DNA of 64,000 nucleotides from the NCBI RefSeq assembly GCF_014836535.1, contig NZ_JACSQP010000011.1, positions 1 through 64,000 on the forward strand. Direction: 5' to 3'. Origin of the DNA: Microbacterium pullorum (lineage in GTDB: Bacteria; Actinomycetota; Actinomycetes; Actinomycetales; Microbacteriaceae). Positions within the stretch are counted from its first letter, which is position 1. Each line of letters opens with the position of its first letter. This document shows positions 62,857 through 64,000 of the stretch, piece after piece. The notes under the pieces were generated by a model. The model had not been told where the DNA came from, did not search any database, and saw only the letters and a list, made by a program, of their open reading frames with translations. The position numbers and the translations under genes are program-made.

Positions 62857-63824
62857 ACGACGACTCCCGCCGTGTCCGGAGAGCCTCCGCCTCGGTCGGC
62901 CTGTACGTGGGAATCGCATCCGCTGTGATCATCGCCGCAGGCGTCGGCATCCTCGTCGCCGTCATCCTCCTCACTTCGCGAGCAGAGGGCGCTGAAAACG
63001 GTGATTCCGCCGGGACGGAGACGTCGATGGACGACCTCGTCGTCGACACCGACAAGGTGCTGCCTGCCGTGATCGTGCTCGGAGTCATCGGTGTCGCCTT
63101 GCTGGCCCTCGTCGCCTGGCTGGCCGCGCGTAGATCGGTACGTCCGCTGCAGACTGCCTTGCGCCAGCAACGCAACTTCGTCGCGGATGCCTCGCACGAA
63201 CTCCGCACTCCCCTGACCACCTTGAGCAGCCGCATCCAGGTGTTGCAGCGGCGCCATCAGGGCGGCCAGCCCATCGCGGAGAGCATCGCGGAGCTGAGGC
63301 GGGATGCCGCGATGATGAGCGATGTCCTCAATGACTTGCTCCTCGCGGCGGAAGACGACGCCGCGATTCCAGCCGATCCGACCAGTGTGATCGCCGCTGC
63401 CCGGAGCGCGCTGTCGGCAGTGCAGGCCATCGCGGATGAAACGCAGGTGGAGCTGCGTCTCGATGCCCCCGACGACCTCGCCGTCTCGCTCCCCACTGTG
63501 GCCCTCACCCGCGCGATCCTCGCGCTGGTCGACAACGCGGTGCAGCACTCGCCCGCTGGTGCTGCCGTCACGGTGTCGGTCGCCCGCGACGGCGCTGTCG
63601 CAGCGATACGCGTCATCGATCAGGGCCGTGGGATCACCGGCATCGGCGTCGACCGTGTCTTCGATCGGTTCGCGCACTCCGCCGAGGGCGGAGGTAGGCG
63701 GGGGTTCGGTCTGGGGTTGTCTCTGGTGCGTGATGTCGCGGTCAGATCCGGCGGAAGCGTCGCCGTCGAGCGCAGCTCACCGACGGGAACGACTTTTCTG
63801 CTCCGCCTGCCGCTCGCTCGTTGA
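62853..63824 (+). CDS. Sensor histidine kinase
   Basis: 323 residues. Two membrane helices (about 13-41 and 68-91) enclose a short acidic outside loop (GAENGDSAGTETSMDDLVVD). The dimerisation helix has H115 in ADASHELRTPLTTL; ATP-binding boxes are LVDNAVQHS (N box), DQGRGI and GFGLGLSLV (G boxes). With such a small outside loop the signal is probably sensed in or near the membrane. GTG 62853 overlaps the regulator stop. Target genes unknown. Confidence 0.94.
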   Translation: MNDDSRRVRRASASVGLYVGIASAVIIAAGVGILVAVILLTSRAEGAENGDSAGTETSMDDLVVDTDKVLPAVIVLGVIGVALLALVAWLAARRSVRPLQTALRQQRNFVADASHELRTPLTTLSSRIQVLQRRHQGGQPIAESIAELRRDAAMMSDVLNDLLLAAEDDAAIPADPTSVIAAARSALSAVQAIADETQVELRLDAPDDLAVSLPTVALTRAILALVDNAVQHSPAGAAVTVSVARDGAVAAIRVIDQGRGITGIGVDRVFDRFAHSAEGGGRRGFGLGLSLVRDVAVRSGGSVAVERSSPTGTTFLLRLPLAR

Positions 63825-63835
63825 CACGCCGCGGT

Positions 63836-64000
63836 TCAGCGCGCCGCAGGCACCACCTCCACGGTCGTCGGCCCGAGCCAGCGGAAGACCCTGCCGTCGG
63901 GTGAGAGCACCACACCCGTCCGTGTGCCGGCGTGCGCCACCCACGAGCGGTCATCGAAGCCCGCGACCACGGACGTCGTCGCCCACAGATCGGCACAGGC
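63836..64000 (-). CDS. C-terminal end of an ApbE-like FAD:protein FMN transferase, cut by window edge
   Basis: The minus-strand frame is open from the right edge to a TGA at 63836, giving 54 residues: ADLWATTSVVAGFDDRSWVA, then HAGTRTGVVLSPDGRVFRWL and TTVEVVPAAR. This resembles the end of ApbE proteins, which attach FMN to Thr residues of electron-transfer proteins. The catalytic part is outside the window. Convergent with the histidine kinase gene, 11 bases apart. Confidence 0.6.
   Translation of the reverse strand, partial: ACADLWATTSVVAGFDDRSWVAHAGTRTGVVLSPDGRVFRWLGPTTVEVVPAAR

Overview
The window reads as a piece of a high-GC actinobacterial chromosome, most likely a Microbacteriaceae genome close to Microbacterium. 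The signs are strong G/C bias at third codon positions, many GTG starts, many leaderless starts (a TAnnnT box 6-7 bases before the start codon), a CIRCE/HrcA heat-shock site, and conserved actinobacterial gene blocks (dus-dgt-dnaG; recO-uppS; hrcA-dnaJ-rsmE-HIT-phoH-ybeY-CorC-era; comEA-comEC-holA). The genus is an inference; no rRNA is present to confirm it.

Layout. Positions 1-4000 are a small accessory zone next to a tRNA-Asn (4003-4075, minus). It holds the start of a DUF222/13E12 protein cut by the window edge, a decayed HNH nuclease, an intact Fic protein with two tandem operator-like palindromes on its start and promoter, a small membrane protein, and several broken short genes, one of them an AlpA/excisionase-like HTH gene with a frameshift. 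Three of these genes share a short glycine-rich N-terminal tag. From 4.1 to 27.4 kb the minus strand carries mostly housekeeping genes: a lone ABC ATPase, dnaG, dgt, dus, uppS, recO, leuA with a leader peptide, era, an inserted Ntn hydrolase, a CorC-type membrane protein, ybeY, phoH, HIT, rsmE, dnaJ, hrcA, hemW, a DUF1990 gene and lepA. Glutathione peroxidase and a TRIC-like channel are on the plus strand, and a DsbA/FrnE protein is on the minus strand.

From 27.6 to 45.4 kb lie a 1579-residue secreted nuclease/5'-nucleotidase fusion, an alpha/beta hydrolase, an MFS transporter, rpsT with a structured leader, holA, comEC and comEA (DNA uptake), leuS, pabB, a DedA protein and an App1-like phosphatase. 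From 45.4 to 57.1 kb lie a secreted phosphodiesterase, a Tat-exported metallophosphoesterase with a PQQ-like propeller, and a coherent catabolic operon: a sugar-binding lipoprotein, two permeases, a Gfo/Idh/MocA oxidoreductase and a GH89 alpha-N-acetylglucosaminidase. A double-domain Lrp-family regulator is divergent to this operon. The last 7 kb hold an SRAP protein, a 3-methyladenine-glycosylase-like protein, a GH3 lipoprotein-size hydrolase, a GyrI-like protein, a ZIP-like transporter coupled to a free STAS domain, an OmpR-type two-component system, and the end of an ApbE-like gene cut by the right edge.

Most interesting: (1) a 17-residue leader peptide with four consecutive leucines upstream of leuA, apparently leaderless, with three mutually exclusive complementary segments; (2) the paired operators on fic; (3) the shared N-terminal tag in the accessory zone; (4) the GH89/ABC operon under an Lrp-type regulator; (5) three long near-perfect palindromes in gene gaps that look like a family of dispersed elements.
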